Of a stretch of 64,000 bases of DNA, positions 1-7,962 are shown piece by piece. The notes under the pieces are model-generated. The model saw nothing but the letters and a program-made list of their open reading frames with translations. It was not told the origin of the DNA and searched no databases. How positions within the stretch are numbered: the stretch's first letter is position 1; each line of letters begins with the position of its first letter. Made by a program: the position numbers and the translations under genes. The stretch covers positions 41,632 through 105,631 of the forward strand of contig DKUL01000014.1 of the NCBI GenBank assembly GCA_002490665.1, written 5' to 3'. The DNA comes from Lachnospiraceae bacterium UBA7205 (lineage in GTDB: Bacteria; Bacillota; Clostridia; Lachnospirales; Lachnospiraceae).

Positions 1-853
1 GTACATTGCCCACACCGCCTGTCAGGAGCGTTCCGCCGATGACGGAGGAAGATATCGCATCCATCTCAAGGCCGGTTGCCTGTGTGGTGGTGCCGCACAT
101 GGTATTCAGGCAGTAGCAGATGCCGCCGATGGACGTCAGCAGGCTGCACAACGTATATGTCAAAAGCTTTGTTTTCTTGACATTGAGTCCCATCAGCGTC
201 GCCGACACCTGGTTGCCGCCCACCGCATAGATGCTTCGTCCGAACTTCGTATACTTGAGCATCAGGAATACGAGAATCACTACCAGCAGCGCCACAATAA
301 CGGTCGGACGGATAAACGGAGTCTGATAGATGCCCTTTTTGTTGACATATCCGCCAAACGGAATGCTAATCTTTGTGTTGGAGATCGCCGTAAACAGTTT
401 ATCCGAAACAATGCTCACCTGATCCTTGCAGATGACTGCTGTCATGCCCCGGGCAAAGAACATGCCTGCCATGGTGACGATAAACGGCTGAATCTCGAGA
501 TACGCCACGCAGTACCCCTGCACCAGTCCAAAGACTGCGCCTATCACCAGTACCAGTATCATCAGCACCGGACTGCCCATGCCCCAGTGTTCCATACCGA
601 CTGCAAGGAACATGCAGTCCATGGCAATCAGGGAACCGACCGAGATATCGATGCCGCCCGTCAGCATCACGCAGGTCATGCCGGCTGCGACGGCAATCAG
701 TCCCGCATTGTTAATCAGCACGTTCAAAAATGTCTGAAGGTGCGTGAATCCTTTGTCCGCATAAATGATGCAGCCGCCCGCATACATGACAACAAACAGG
801 ATTACGGTGATTGCCAGTAAGATATTATTGCCTCCAAGCTTTAATTTTTTCAT
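1..853 (-). CDS. yjfF: Galactofuranose-type ABC transporter permease YjfF (partial)
   Basis: This is one of two membrane subunits of a CUT2-family sugar importer. Translation from ATG at 851-853 gives a start MKKLKLGGNNILLAITVIL, then hydrophobic segments and the family motif with TGGIDISVGS near residue 65. The frame stays open to base 1, so the C-terminus lies outside the window; about 284 residues of roughly 320 are present. The gene starts 2 bases after the stop of the preceding permease gene (856-1917), so the two are translationally close. Gene order SBP, ATPase, permease, permease equals ytfQ-ytfR-ytfT-yjfF of E. coli, which is known to import galactofuranose. The transported sugar here is inferred from homology only; related CUT2 systems import other pentoses and hexoses. 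Confidence 0.85.
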   Translation of the reverse strand, partial: MKKLKLGGNNILLAITVILFVVMYAGGCIIYADKGFTHLQTFLNVLINNAGLIAVAAGMTCVMLTGGIDISVGSLIAMDCMFLAVGMEHWGMGSPVLMILVLVIGAVFGLVQGYCVAYLEIQPFIVTMAGMFFARGMTAVICKDQVSIVSDKLFTAISNTKISIPFGGYVNKKGIYQTPFIRPTVIVALLVVILVFLMLKYTKFGRSIYAVGGNQVSATLMGLNVKKTKLLTYTLCSLLTSIGGICYCLNTMCGTTTQATGLEMDAISSSVIGGTLLTGGVGNV

Positions 854-855
854 CC

Positions 856-1917
856 TTATGCCGCCTCCTTTGCTCCTGCCTTCTTAGCGGACAGTTTTTT
901 GAAATAATCCTTTACAGGCTGCGACTGGATAACCACAATCAGGATAACCACGATTGCCTTGAACACTGGTGCCTGCGCAGAGGAAACACCCAGCGCATAC
1001 AGTGTCGTCGTAATTGCCTGAATCGTGTAGGCGCCTATGATGGAGCCTGCCAGGTTGAATTTGCCGCCGCCAAGGCTGTTTCCGCCCAGCGCCACTGCAA
1101 GGATTGCGTCAAGTTCCATGTTCAGTCCGATATTGTTCGTGTCTGCGGAATAAATCCTGCAGGTTGCAACCAGTCCGGCAATACCCGCGCAAAGACCGCA
1201 GATGACGTAGCACAGCAGGATAATCTTTGCCGAATTGAAACCGGAAATCCTCGAAGCCTTCTTGTTGATGCCGACACTCTGTATGTAAGTCCCAAGCGCT
1301 GTCGATTTCAATACAATCGAGGCAACCGCGACACAGACTGCCGCAATCAGAATCGGTGTCGGGATGATGCCGCAGTACGCGCCAAAAAACTGGAATGAGG
1401 GAACACGCACATACACGATGTTGCTGTTGCACAGAAGCAGTCCGATTGCCCTGCCCGCAGACCAGAGAATCAGCGTGGCAACCATCGGCTGGATGTTCAT
1501 GTAAGCCACCAGAAAACCATTGAACAGACCACATACGCAGGCAATTGCAATCCCCGCAAGCATGCCGACCCAGAGCGGAACCGCATACTCGCTCACGTTG
1601 GTCACGCCATAGCCTGCAAGCAGCATACAGCACAGGCCGCCGGAGAGACTCATCACGGAACCGACGGAAATATCCGTGCCTGCCGACGCTGATACCACCA
1701 GCGTCATGCCGATTGCCAGAATCGCCACCTCGCTGCCGCGGTTTAACACGTCAATCAGACGCCCATATAAAATACCATTGTTGATGCTGATTGAAAAGAA
1801 GCCAAATGGCGGGTTCCCGCTTGCGATATCGTAAATCACGTTAATCATCATGACGAGAATCATACTGAAAATCGGCAGGAACAGCTTCATTTTTGTAATT
1901 TTCTTGACCTTATCCAT
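856..1917 (-). CDS. ytfT: Galactofuranose-type ABC transporter permease YtfT
   Basis: 353-residue polytopic permease of the BPD_transp_2 (CUT2) family. The N-terminus MDKVKKITKMKLFLPIFSM enters a first membrane helix, and the motif SASAGTDISVGSVMSLSGG near residues 57-75 is the permease counterpart of the TGGIDISVGS motif in the next gene. Its ATG overlaps by one base the TAA of the ATPase gene. It should form the heterodimeric channel with the YjfF-like permease. The exact substrate is unknown; placement with a YtfQ-like lipoprotein supports a furanose or related sugar. Length fits the family. Confidence 0.88.
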   Translation of the reverse strand: MDKVKKITKMKLFLPIFSMILVMMINVIYDIASGNPPFGFFSISINNGILYGRLIDVLNRGSEVAILAIGMTLVVSASAGTDISVGSVMSLSGGLCCMLLAGYGVTNVSEYAVPLWVGMLAGIAIACVCGLFNGFLVAYMNIQPMVATLILWSAGRAIGLLLCNSNIVYVRVPSFQFFGAYCGIIPTPILIAAVCVAVASIVLKSTALGTYIQSVGINKKASRISGFNSAKIILLCYVICGLCAGIAGLVATCRIYSADTNNIGLNMELDAILAVALGGNSLGGGKFNLAGSIIGAYTIQAITTTLYALGVSSAQAPVFKAIVVILIVVIQSQPVKDYFKKLSAKKAGAKEAA

Positions 1918-3434
1918 TATTTTCCACCTCCCGCAATTGCTTTCATGACGCCTTCCTGTGTCAGGTCATCGCCGCTGATTTCCCCGACCTTGGCGCCATC
2001 CCTGAGCACCGCCATGCGGTTGCAGGTTCGGAGCATCTCCTCTATCTCGGAGGAAATAAACATCACGCTCTTTCCCTCGTCCGCAAGCTTGAGCACCAGC
2101 TTCTGGATCTCGGTCTTGGTTCCGATATCAATACCGCGTGTCGGCTCATCCAGAATCAGGAAATCAGGATTTGTCGCAAGCCATCTTGCCAGAATCGCCT
2201 TCTGCTGGTTGCCGCCGGAAAGCTGTTTAATCAGGGTCTCCCTGCTCGCCGTCTTGATTTGCAGCATCTCGATAAATTTGTCTGCAATCTCAATCTGCTT
2301 TGCCATCGGGATTTTCTTGAAAATGCCCTGTTTTGCCTGCATGGCAAGAATGATATTTTCGCGGACGGACAAATCCCCGATAATGCCCTCCGCCTTTCTG
2401 TCATCCGGCAGGAGTCCCATGCCAAGGTTCATGGCATCAATGGGATTCTTAATCGTCACTTCTTTTCCCTTTACCTTTAATGTACCTGTCTGCGCCCTGT
2501 CCGCGCCATAGATAGCGCGCGCCAGCTCACTCCTGCCGCTTCCGAGCAATCCGGTCAGTCCGATGACCTCACCTTTATGAATTTCCAGATCAAACGGCTT
2601 GATGGTTCCGGCATGGCTCAGCCCCTTTGCGTCAATGACAAGCGGCTCCTTCGACTTGTCGCCGCTGCCTTCCTGCTTGATGCTTGCAAGGTCGTCAAAA
2701 TCCTTGCCCATCATGGCGGCAACCAGTTTGACGCGCGGTAATTCGTCAATGGTATATTCCCCTACCAGCGTGCCATTGCGGAGCACGGTAATGCCGTCAC
2801 AGACCTCGTAAACCTGCTCGAGAAAGTGCGTCACAAACATGATGCCGACGCCCTTTTCACGCAGCCTTCTCATCATGACAAAGAGCTTTGCAACCTCATT
2901 GTCGTCCAGCGAGGAGGTCGGCTCGTCGAGAATCAGAACCTTGCAGTCCATATCCACCGCGCGGGCAATGGCAATCATCTGCTGTAATGCAAGCGAGTAT
3001 TCTTCCAGATTCTGCGTCACGTCAACGTCCAGATCCAGATCCTTCATCAGCTTTGCAGCCATCTCGTTCATTTTCCTTCTGTTTACCGTGTGGAACTTCG
3101 TCATTGGCTCCCTGCCGATAAACAGGTTCTCCGCCACGGACAGGTTCGGGCACAGGTTGACTTCCTGATACACCGTGGAAATCCCCTTGCGCTGCGCGTC
3201 CAGCGTGTCCCTGTTCACGACCGGGCCATCGATACCATCAAGATGAATTTCCCCCGCCTCAAACTTATTGACCCCGGTAAGGCACTTGATTAATGTGGAT
3301 TTCCCGGCGCCATTCTCCCCCATGAGCGCGCGAATCTCGCCTTTTCGCAGATTGAAATCCACATTCTGCAACGCTTTTACACCGGGGAAGGTCATACAGA
3401 TTCCTTTTGCACTCAAAACAATATTACTATCCAT
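1917..3434 (-). CDS. ytfR: Galactofuranose-type ABC transporter ATP-binding protein YtfR
   Basis: 505-residue tandem ATPase of a CUT2 sugar importer. The first half has a canonical Walker A (GENGAGKST near residue 39) and a Walker B region ending VLILDEPTSS, with a degenerate signature (SLALQQM). The second half has a changed P-loop (GLLGSGRSE) but a clean signature (LSGGNQQK) and FLILDEPTRGID. This asymmetry is normal for the RbsA/YtfR/MglA family. The protein energises the two downstream permeases. It is separated from the upstream binding-protein gene by 147 bases holding several hairpins, which may lower its expression compared with the binding protein. Confidence 0.9.
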   Translation of the reverse strand: MDSNIVLSAKGICMTFPGVKALQNVDFNLRKGEIRALMGENGAGKSTLIKCLTGVNKFEAGEIHLDGIDGPVVNRDTLDAQRKGISTVYQEVNLCPNLSVAENLFIGREPMTKFHTVNRRKMNEMAAKLMKDLDLDVDVTQNLEEYSLALQQMIAIARAVDMDCKVLILDEPTSSLDDNEVAKLFVMMRRLREKGVGIMFVTHFLEQVYEVCDGITVLRNGTLVGEYTIDELPRVKLVAAMMGKDFDDLASIKQEGSGDKSKEPLVIDAKGLSHAGTIKPFDLEIHKGEVIGLTGLLGSGRSELARAIYGADRAQTGTLKVKGKEVTIKNPIDAMNLGMGLLPDDRKAEGIIGDLSVRENIILAMQAKQGIFKKIPMAKQIEIADKFIEMLQIKTASRETLIKQLSGGNQQKAILARWLATNPDFLILDEPTRGIDIGTKTEIQKLVLKLADEGKSVMFISSEIEEMLRTCNRMAVLRDGAKVGEISGDDLTQEGVMKAIAGGGK

Positions 3435-3470
3435 ATCGCCATCTCCTCTCCAGAGTTTTTCTGTAACAGA

Positions 3471-3518
3471 TATTCACGACAGATGAAATCTGCCGTGAGT
3501 ATCGCGCCAGCCGCAGCC
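3471..3518 (-). repeat. Intercistronic hairpin element, copy 1
   Basis: A 48-base sequence that recurs almost unchanged at 21180-21227. The plus strand contains CAGAT-GAA-ATCTG at 3480-3492 as an inner stem, flanked by TCACG/CGTGA outer arms (one mismatch between), so it can fold into a long hairpin. It continues into the shared stretch GCGCCAGCCGCAGCC. Directly beyond, CACA-AAA-TGTG (3518-3528) makes a second small stem; the other copy has a different but also self-complementary sequence at the same place. It lies between the binding-protein gene and the ATPase gene of the transporter operon, on the transcribed strand. Confidence 0.7.
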
Positions 3519-3529
3519 ACAAAATGTGC

Positions 3530-3556
3530 GAGGGGAGAAAGCCAAGTCCTCCCCTC
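3530..3556 (-). other. Strong hairpin after the binding-protein gene
   Basis: Eight-base arms GAGGGGAG (3530-3537) and CTCCCCTC (3549-3556) with an 11-base loop, about 25 bases after the stop of the ytfQ-like gene on the minus strand. No T-run follows, so it is not a standard rho-independent terminator. Together with the neighbouring repeat hairpin it resembles mRNA-stabilising structures between highly and weakly expressed genes of binding-protein operons (as between malE and malF in enterobacteria). The role here is inferred. Confidence 0.6.
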
Positions 3557-3581
3557 TGCCACCACTTTTTTTCAATACGAA

Positions 3582-4694
3582 TTAATATGCACGGCCATCC
3601 AGTACTTCCTGGCTCATTGTCACTGCATACTTGCTTGTGATGCCCGGTGCCACGAACGCTTCGTCGACAACGAGTGTCCATGCATCCACTGCCTCGCCTG
3701 CCTGTAATTTCTTGATAACATCCTCTGCAAAGCCTGCCTGGAGAGGATTACACTCTACGTTACAGGTAATCTTTCCGTCAAGTGTATACTGAAGTCCGTC
3801 ATGTGTCGCGTCGAAGGAAATAATCGTCACATCGCCGTCAACGCCATATGTAATACCAGCTGCATCCATCGCATCCATTGCACCGTATGCCTCGTTGTCG
3901 TTCTGGCATACTACAACGTTGAAATCGCTGTAAGACTTGATGAAGGACTCCATAACCTCCTGTCCGCCTGCCTGTGTAAAGTCACCGGACTGGGAATCAA
4001 GAACCTTCCAGTTGGAATTCTGTGAAACGATATTGTTAAAGCCCTCTGTACGTCCAAGTGTCGCAGATGCGCCTACAGAGCCTTCGATTACGAGAATGTT
4101 TGCGTCCTCTCCGTTTAAGTACTCAGCAAGCCAGTTTCCTGCTGCCTCGCCCTCGGCTATCATGTCGCAGCCAAGCGCTGTCGTGTAGAGTGAAGGGTCT
4201 GCATCCACTGCACGGTCTACGATAAGTACCGGAATGCCTGCATCCTTTGCTTCCTGAAGAACGGTATCCCATCCTGCGGACTGAATCGGTGCGATACAGA
4301 TGTAATCCAGTTCCTGCTCGATAAATCCACGGACGGTTTCAATCTGGACTGCATGGTCATTGTCACAGTCCACAAAAGATAATTCATAGCCGTTTGCCGC
4401 GCTGAAGGTATCCTGATAATTCTTTGTGTTTGCTGCACGCCAGTCAGACTCATGGCCAACCTGTGCAAATCCCACGCTGATGGTTCCGCCGTCTGCTGCC
4501 GGAGCGGGTGCCTCTGCCTGGCTTTCTGCGGGTGCTTCTGCCTGGCTCTCCGCCGGTGCTGGCTCTGCCTCCTGCTTCTCTGCCGGTGCCGGCTCCTGAT
4601 TTGCCGCCGGGGCATCAGAGCCTGAGTTTCCGCAGGCTGTAAGGCTGGCAACTGTCATTGCTGCAACGAGTAACGATACGACTTTTTTCTTCAT
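3582..4694 (-). CDS. ytfQ: Galactofuranose-type ABC transporter substrate-binding lipoprotein
   Basis: 370-residue sugar-binding protein. A lipoprotein signal peptide is visible (MKKKVVSLLVAAM, lipobox LTAC with Cys21). Residues about 27-70 form a low-complexity Ala/Pro/Glu linker built from APAESQAE-like repeats that would hold the binding domain away from the membrane. The rest is a Peripla_BP_4 fold, with features typical of YtfQ (GFAQVGHESDWRAANTKN after the linker; VLIVDRAVDADPSLYTT). The start is supported by GGGAGGA seven bases before the ATG. It shares clear similarity (SDWRAANT vs SGWRTAHT, GWDTVLQEAK) with the membrane-anchored binding protein at 7963-9015. First gene of the transporter operon, so likely the most abundant product. 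Confidence 0.9.
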   Translation of the reverse strand: MKKKVVSLLVAAMTVASLTACGNSGSDAPAANQEPAPAEKQEAEPAPAESQAEAPAESQAEAPAPAADGGTISVGFAQVGHESDWRAANTKNYQDTFSAANGYELSFVDCDNDHAVQIETVRGFIEQELDYICIAPIQSAGWDTVLQEAKDAGIPVLIVDRAVDADPSLYTTALGCDMIAEGEAAGNWLAEYLNGEDANILVIEGSVGASATLGRTEGFNNIVSQNSNWKVLDSQSGDFTQAGGQEVMESFIKSYSDFNVVVCQNDNEAYGAMDAMDAAGITYGVDGDVTIISFDATHDGLQYTLDGKITCNVECNPLQAGFAEDVIKKLQAGEAVDAWTLVVDEAFVAPGITSKYAVTMSQEVLDGRAY

Positions 4695-4751
4695 TTTTGT
4701 TTCCTCCCTAAATCTTGATTTTGTCAGAAGCTTTCTTGTTTCTGTAAAATA

Positions 4752-4780
4752 ATTTTAACGCTTTTTAATTTGTTAATCAA
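4752..4780 (-). promoter_or_regulatory. Predicted sigma-A promoter of the ytfQ operon
   Basis: On the minus strand, TTGATT (4775-4780) and TAAAAT (4752-4757) are separated by 17 bases, about 60 bases upstream of the ytfQ start. A second weaker candidate (TATATAA near 4797-4804) lies further upstream. Match quality is good but this is a prediction by eye. Confidence 0.55.
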
Positions 4781-4878
4781 CCGTGTTTTGTGCATCTTAT
4801 ATAATTTCGTGCAAGTAAACAATACAAATTTATACACTTTTCTTATATATCAGGAATGAATTTTATATATAGCGGTGA

Positions 4879-4914
4879 ATATTTTACGATTTTGTTCAAT
4901 ATTTTATGATTTTC
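4879..4914. promoter_or_regulatory. Tandem direct repeat, possible response-regulator site
   Basis: The 16-base word AATATTTTAYGATTTT occurs twice with a spacing of exactly 20 bases (4879-4894 and 4899-4914), about 100 bases upstream of the predicted -35 box of the ytfQ operon. Two direct repeats about two helical turns apart fit known binding geometry of AraC-type regulators. The rest of the 504-base divergent region (4695-5198) is AT-rich and holds the two predicted promoters; no convincing gene is seen in it. That the AraC-type regulator at 6310-7929 binds here is inference. Confidence 0.45.
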
Positions 4915-5112
4915 AGGAAAAAAAGAGGCATTTTTGACAATATTTGGATGCCAGACGCACCATAAGCTATTATAAATTTGAACAAATTATAAATAAACCT
5001 TGAATATTTTAAGCAATATGTGAATGAAATGGGAAAATTTTTACTTTTCTGATGTCTTCGAGTCGAAAAATAGATGCACAGACAAGACCAGCAAAGAGAA
5101 AAAGTCAAAGGA

Positions 5113-5141
5113 TTGCTGTATGACACACATTATGATAAAAT
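5113..5141 (+). promoter_or_regulatory. Predicted promoter of the GntR/LacI-type regulator
   Basis: TTGCTG (5113-5118) and TAAAAT (5136-5141) with a 17-base spacer, about 58 bases before the regulator start. The only plus-strand promoter proposed in the window; it faces away from the ytfQ promoter. Confidence 0.5.
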
Positions 5142-5198
5142 AAGGAATGATTTACGGAAATTTTTATCCGGAAAATAAACAGAAAAGGAATCCTGCCC

Positions 5199-6296
5199 AT
5201 GTCTGCAAAATACATACAGCTCGCAAACCAGCTCAGAAGCTTAATTGAACAAAACCTGGAATCCGGTGCTGCTTACCGACTTCCGACAGAGACGGCGCTC
5301 TGCCAGACGTACCATGTCAGCCGCCAGACGGTCAGAAAGGCGCTCTCCGTGCTCGAGGCGGAGCATCTGATAAAAAAGCGCCAGGGCAGCGGCTCATACG
5401 CTGTCGGGAATCTGCGGCGCGATGGCGCCAGCCAGATTGCCATTCTGGTTCATTCCAATACAGAGTACATTTATCCGAGGCTTCTTGCGGACTTGTGCGG
5501 CACCTTGCAGAAGCACGGATTTTCGTGGACGGTCTATGTCACGGAGAACCAAATCGCCAGGGAACGGGAAATCCTTGCGTTTTTGTTGGAAAACCGGGAC
5601 AATCCTGTGCGCGGGATTGTAAGCGAGGGCTGCAAGACCAGCTTTCCGACGCCGAACCATGACCTTTACAGTCGTCTGGCGCAAAGCGGGATCCCCATCC
5701 TGTTTTTCCGGGGAAGCTATCAAAACCTGTCCGACTTTCCTTTTGTAAAAGACCCGGACTACGAAGGGGGCTATGCGCTGGGGCAGCATCTTGTCTCCCT
5801 TGGGCACCGGGCAGTTGGCGGTATCTTCAGGACTGATGACGCACAGTGTGTTGAGCAGCGCACCGGTCTGCTCCTGGCCCTGCGGGACGCGCAGCTTTTG
5901 TCCTGCGAGGATGGCATCTGCGGCTTTGACACATACCAGCTCACAGCGTTGCGGAAAGAGCAGGACACCGGCTTCCTGTCCGGGTTCCTTGACAGACAGC
6001 TGAAGAATATGACTGCCATCGTCTGCTGCGACGACGAGATTGCCTACTGGCTGATGAAGGAGCTGGCACGCAGGAAAGTGAGTGTCCCCGATGATGTCAG
6101 CGTGGTCTGTTTCGACTGCTCTTATCTTGGCGATTTGTCCTCCGTACCGATTACATCCTACACGCAGGCAGAACACGATATCGGCACGGCGGCTGCCGAG
6201 TCCATCCTGAAATTAGTCAGTGGAAAAACTATCACCCCCAAAAGGCTGCCGTGGCAGCTTGTGGTGAAACGCAGCGCCGGTTCGCCGCCCGCATGA
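5199..6296 (+). CDS. GntR-family regulator with sugar-binding (LacI-type) effector domain
   Basis: 365 residues. Residues about 1-70 are a GntR winged helix (YRLPTETALCQTYHVSRQTVRKALSVL, with the wing KKRQGSGSYAVG). Residues about 78-360 are a LacI-like periplasmic-binding fold (QIAILVHSNTEYIYPRLL, and DDVSVVCFDCSYLGDL near the end). This layout is that of AraR of Bacillus, a repressor released by a sugar. Start supported by AAAGGA 10 bases before the ATG. It is the only plus-strand gene in the window and is divergent from the ytfQ operon, so it probably regulates that operon and itself. It ends 13 bases from the stop of the convergent response regulator. The effector sugar is unknown. Confidence 0.85.
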   Translation: MSAKYIQLANQLRSLIEQNLESGAAYRLPTETALCQTYHVSRQTVRKALSVLEAEHLIKKRQGSGSYAVGNLRRDGASQIAILVHSNTEYIYPRLLADLCGTLQKHGFSWTVYVTENQIAREREILAFLLENRDNPVRGIVSEGCKTSFPTPNHDLYSRLAQSGIPILFFRGSYQNLSDFPFVKDPDYEGGYALGQHLVSLGHRAVGGIFRTDDAQCVEQRTGLLLALRDAQLLSCEDGICGFDTYQLTALRKEQDTGFLSGFLDRQLKNMTAIVCCDDEIAYWLMKELARRKVSVPDDVSVVCFDCSYLGDLSSVPITSYTQAEHDIGTAAAESILKLVSGKTITPKRLPWQLVVKRSAGSPPA

Positions 6297-6309
6297 ATTC
6301 ATGCAATTC

Positions 6310-7929
6310 TCATTTTCCATTGCGGTACTCCCTCGGTGTACAGCCTACGGTCTTTTTGAATACAAAACTAAAATAGTGCGGGTCCTTATACCCTACCTCC
6401 CCCGCAATCTCACTGGAATGCAGCTGCGTCTGGACGAGGAGCTTCTTTGCCTTCTCCATACGCTTTTTGGTGACATACTCGATAAAGGTCATCTGCATTT
6501 CCTGACTGAATATACTGCTGAAATAATTGCCGCTGACACCGATGGCTCCCGCCACGCTGTTCAGGGAAAGCGACTCGTCACTGAAATTTTCCTCAATGTA
6601 TTTCAAGCCCTTTTTGAGCACGCGCTTCCCCTGGTTTTCACTCTCCCTGTCGCGCAGTGCAAGCGCACGTTCCAGAAGCTCCTGCATATATGCGTCAATA
6701 CTGCCGCCGCTGCCGGATGCCCCGCGCACCTTGGCATCATCATCCTCCGGCAGAAAATCCTGCTGGCTCACGCCGAGCATTTCCACATAACGAATGACCG
6801 TAAACCGTATGTTTAACAGCAGATAGTCGCGGAACAGGCGCGATTCCAGCGCATCCTTTACACCCGCGAGGTAGCCGTTCACAAAGTCCATGATTTCTTC
6901 CTGTTTGCCTTCCCGCAAAAATCCATGAATGATATCCGGATTGACCTTCGCGCTGTCCACCGACGCAAAACTTTTCAAATCCTTTCCCGGCAGCAGCTCC
7001 TCCGCATCCTTTTGTGTGAGAATATGGCGCTGCGGGCTGAAAAAACGGTACGCAAGAATGTGGCTCACTTTCGTATAGCATTCCGGCAGCAGCGAAAGCC
7101 GCTCCACCGGCTCCCCCACTGCCACATACCACTCCATGGAACACGCTTCCTGCAGGCAGATTTTTTCAATATTGCGGACACACGCCTCCCGCAGCTCCTC
7201 CATCTGACCGGATTCGCCCTTGATCAGGACACCGTATAAACTGATGTTCCACTGGAAAATCAGATACGCCGGAAATCGCATAAAGTACCGGAACAATGCC
7301 TCCCGCACCTGTTCCATGCCTTCCGGCTCCTGCATCGCGTGTTCCGGATTTTGCCGCTTTACCTGTAAGCTCAGCAGTACGAGATTATAGCAGGGTCCGT
7401 CCAAATCCAGCGAGATCTTTGCAGCCTCCTCATAAATCTGCTGGACGGAAAACACACCGCCAAACACTTTTTCAAGGAAGCTCCTCCGGGCATAATTTTC
7501 ATACTCCTTCATCTCATTCTGGAATGTTTCCAGATAGTTCTTCTGCTCCTGTTCCGTCTCAATCTTTTCCCGAATCTCGAGAAGCACCTTGCGCAGCGTG
7601 CCTTTTGTGATGGGCTTGAGGAGGTACTGCTCCACGCCGACACGGATTGCCTGCTGCGCATACTCAAACTCGTCATATCCGCTGATAATGACAATCTTCA
7701 TCTCCGGGATTTCCTGCGTCACAATCCTGCTGAGCGCAAGTCCGTCCATAAACGGCATCTTGATATCCGTGATGAGGACGTCCGGACGAATTTTCCGAAT
7801 CATCGGCAGCGCCATCTCCCCGTCGCTCGCCTCCCCTGTAAACTGATATCCGTACTCCTGCCATGGAATATTGTTTTTCAGTCCTTCCCTGACAATGCTT
7901 TCATCCTCCACCAAAAATACTTTTAACAT
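6310..7929 (-). CDS. AraC-type two-component response regulator (YesN family)
   Basis: About 539 residues. Receiver domain at the N-terminus (MLKVFLVEDESIVREG; phospho-acceptor Asp in DVLITDIKMPFMDG near residue 55), a long central linker, and a C-terminal double helix-turn-helix AraC domain (SLNSVAGAIGVSGNYFSSIF and SSEIAGEVGYKDPHYFSFVF). I chose the ATG at 7929 because GAGGG lies seven bases before it; the ATG 21 bases upstream has no good ribosome site. It is the last gene of the kinase/binding protein/regulator operon. The likely target is the neighbouring ytfQ transporter operon, whose upstream region has a suitable direct repeat; this is inferred. Confidence 0.88.
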   Translation of the reverse strand: MLKVFLVEDESIVREGLKNNIPWQEYGYQFTGEASDGEMALPMIRKIRPDVLITDIKMPFMDGLALSRIVTQEIPEMKIVIISGYDEFEYAQQAIRVGVEQYLLKPITKGTLRKVLLEIREKIETEQEQKNYLETFQNEMKEYENYARRSFLEKVFGGVFSVQQIYEEAAKISLDLDGPCYNLVLLSLQVKRQNPEHAMQEPEGMEQVREALFRYFMRFPAYLIFQWNISLYGVLIKGESGQMEELREACVRNIEKICLQEACSMEWYVAVGEPVERLSLLPECYTKVSHILAYRFFSPQRHILTQKDAEELLPGKDLKSFASVDSAKVNPDIIHGFLREGKQEEIMDFVNGYLAGVKDALESRLFRDYLLLNIRFTVIRYVEMLGVSQQDFLPEDDDAKVRGASGSGGSIDAYMQELLERALALRDRESENQGKRVLKKGLKYIEENFSDESLSLNSVAGAIGVSGNYFSSIFSQEMQMTFIEYVTKKRMEKAKKLLVQTQLHSSEIAGEVGYKDPHYFSFVFKKTVGCTPREYRNGK

Positions 7930-7962
7930 TTGTTTTCCCTCTTTTGACATCCGTTCATCCGA

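Noticed and set aside
4896..5126. 76-codon minus-strand frame in the divergent region
   Set aside because: No ribosome site or similarity; it overlaps the predicted promoter of the plus-strand regulator and one unit of the direct repeat.
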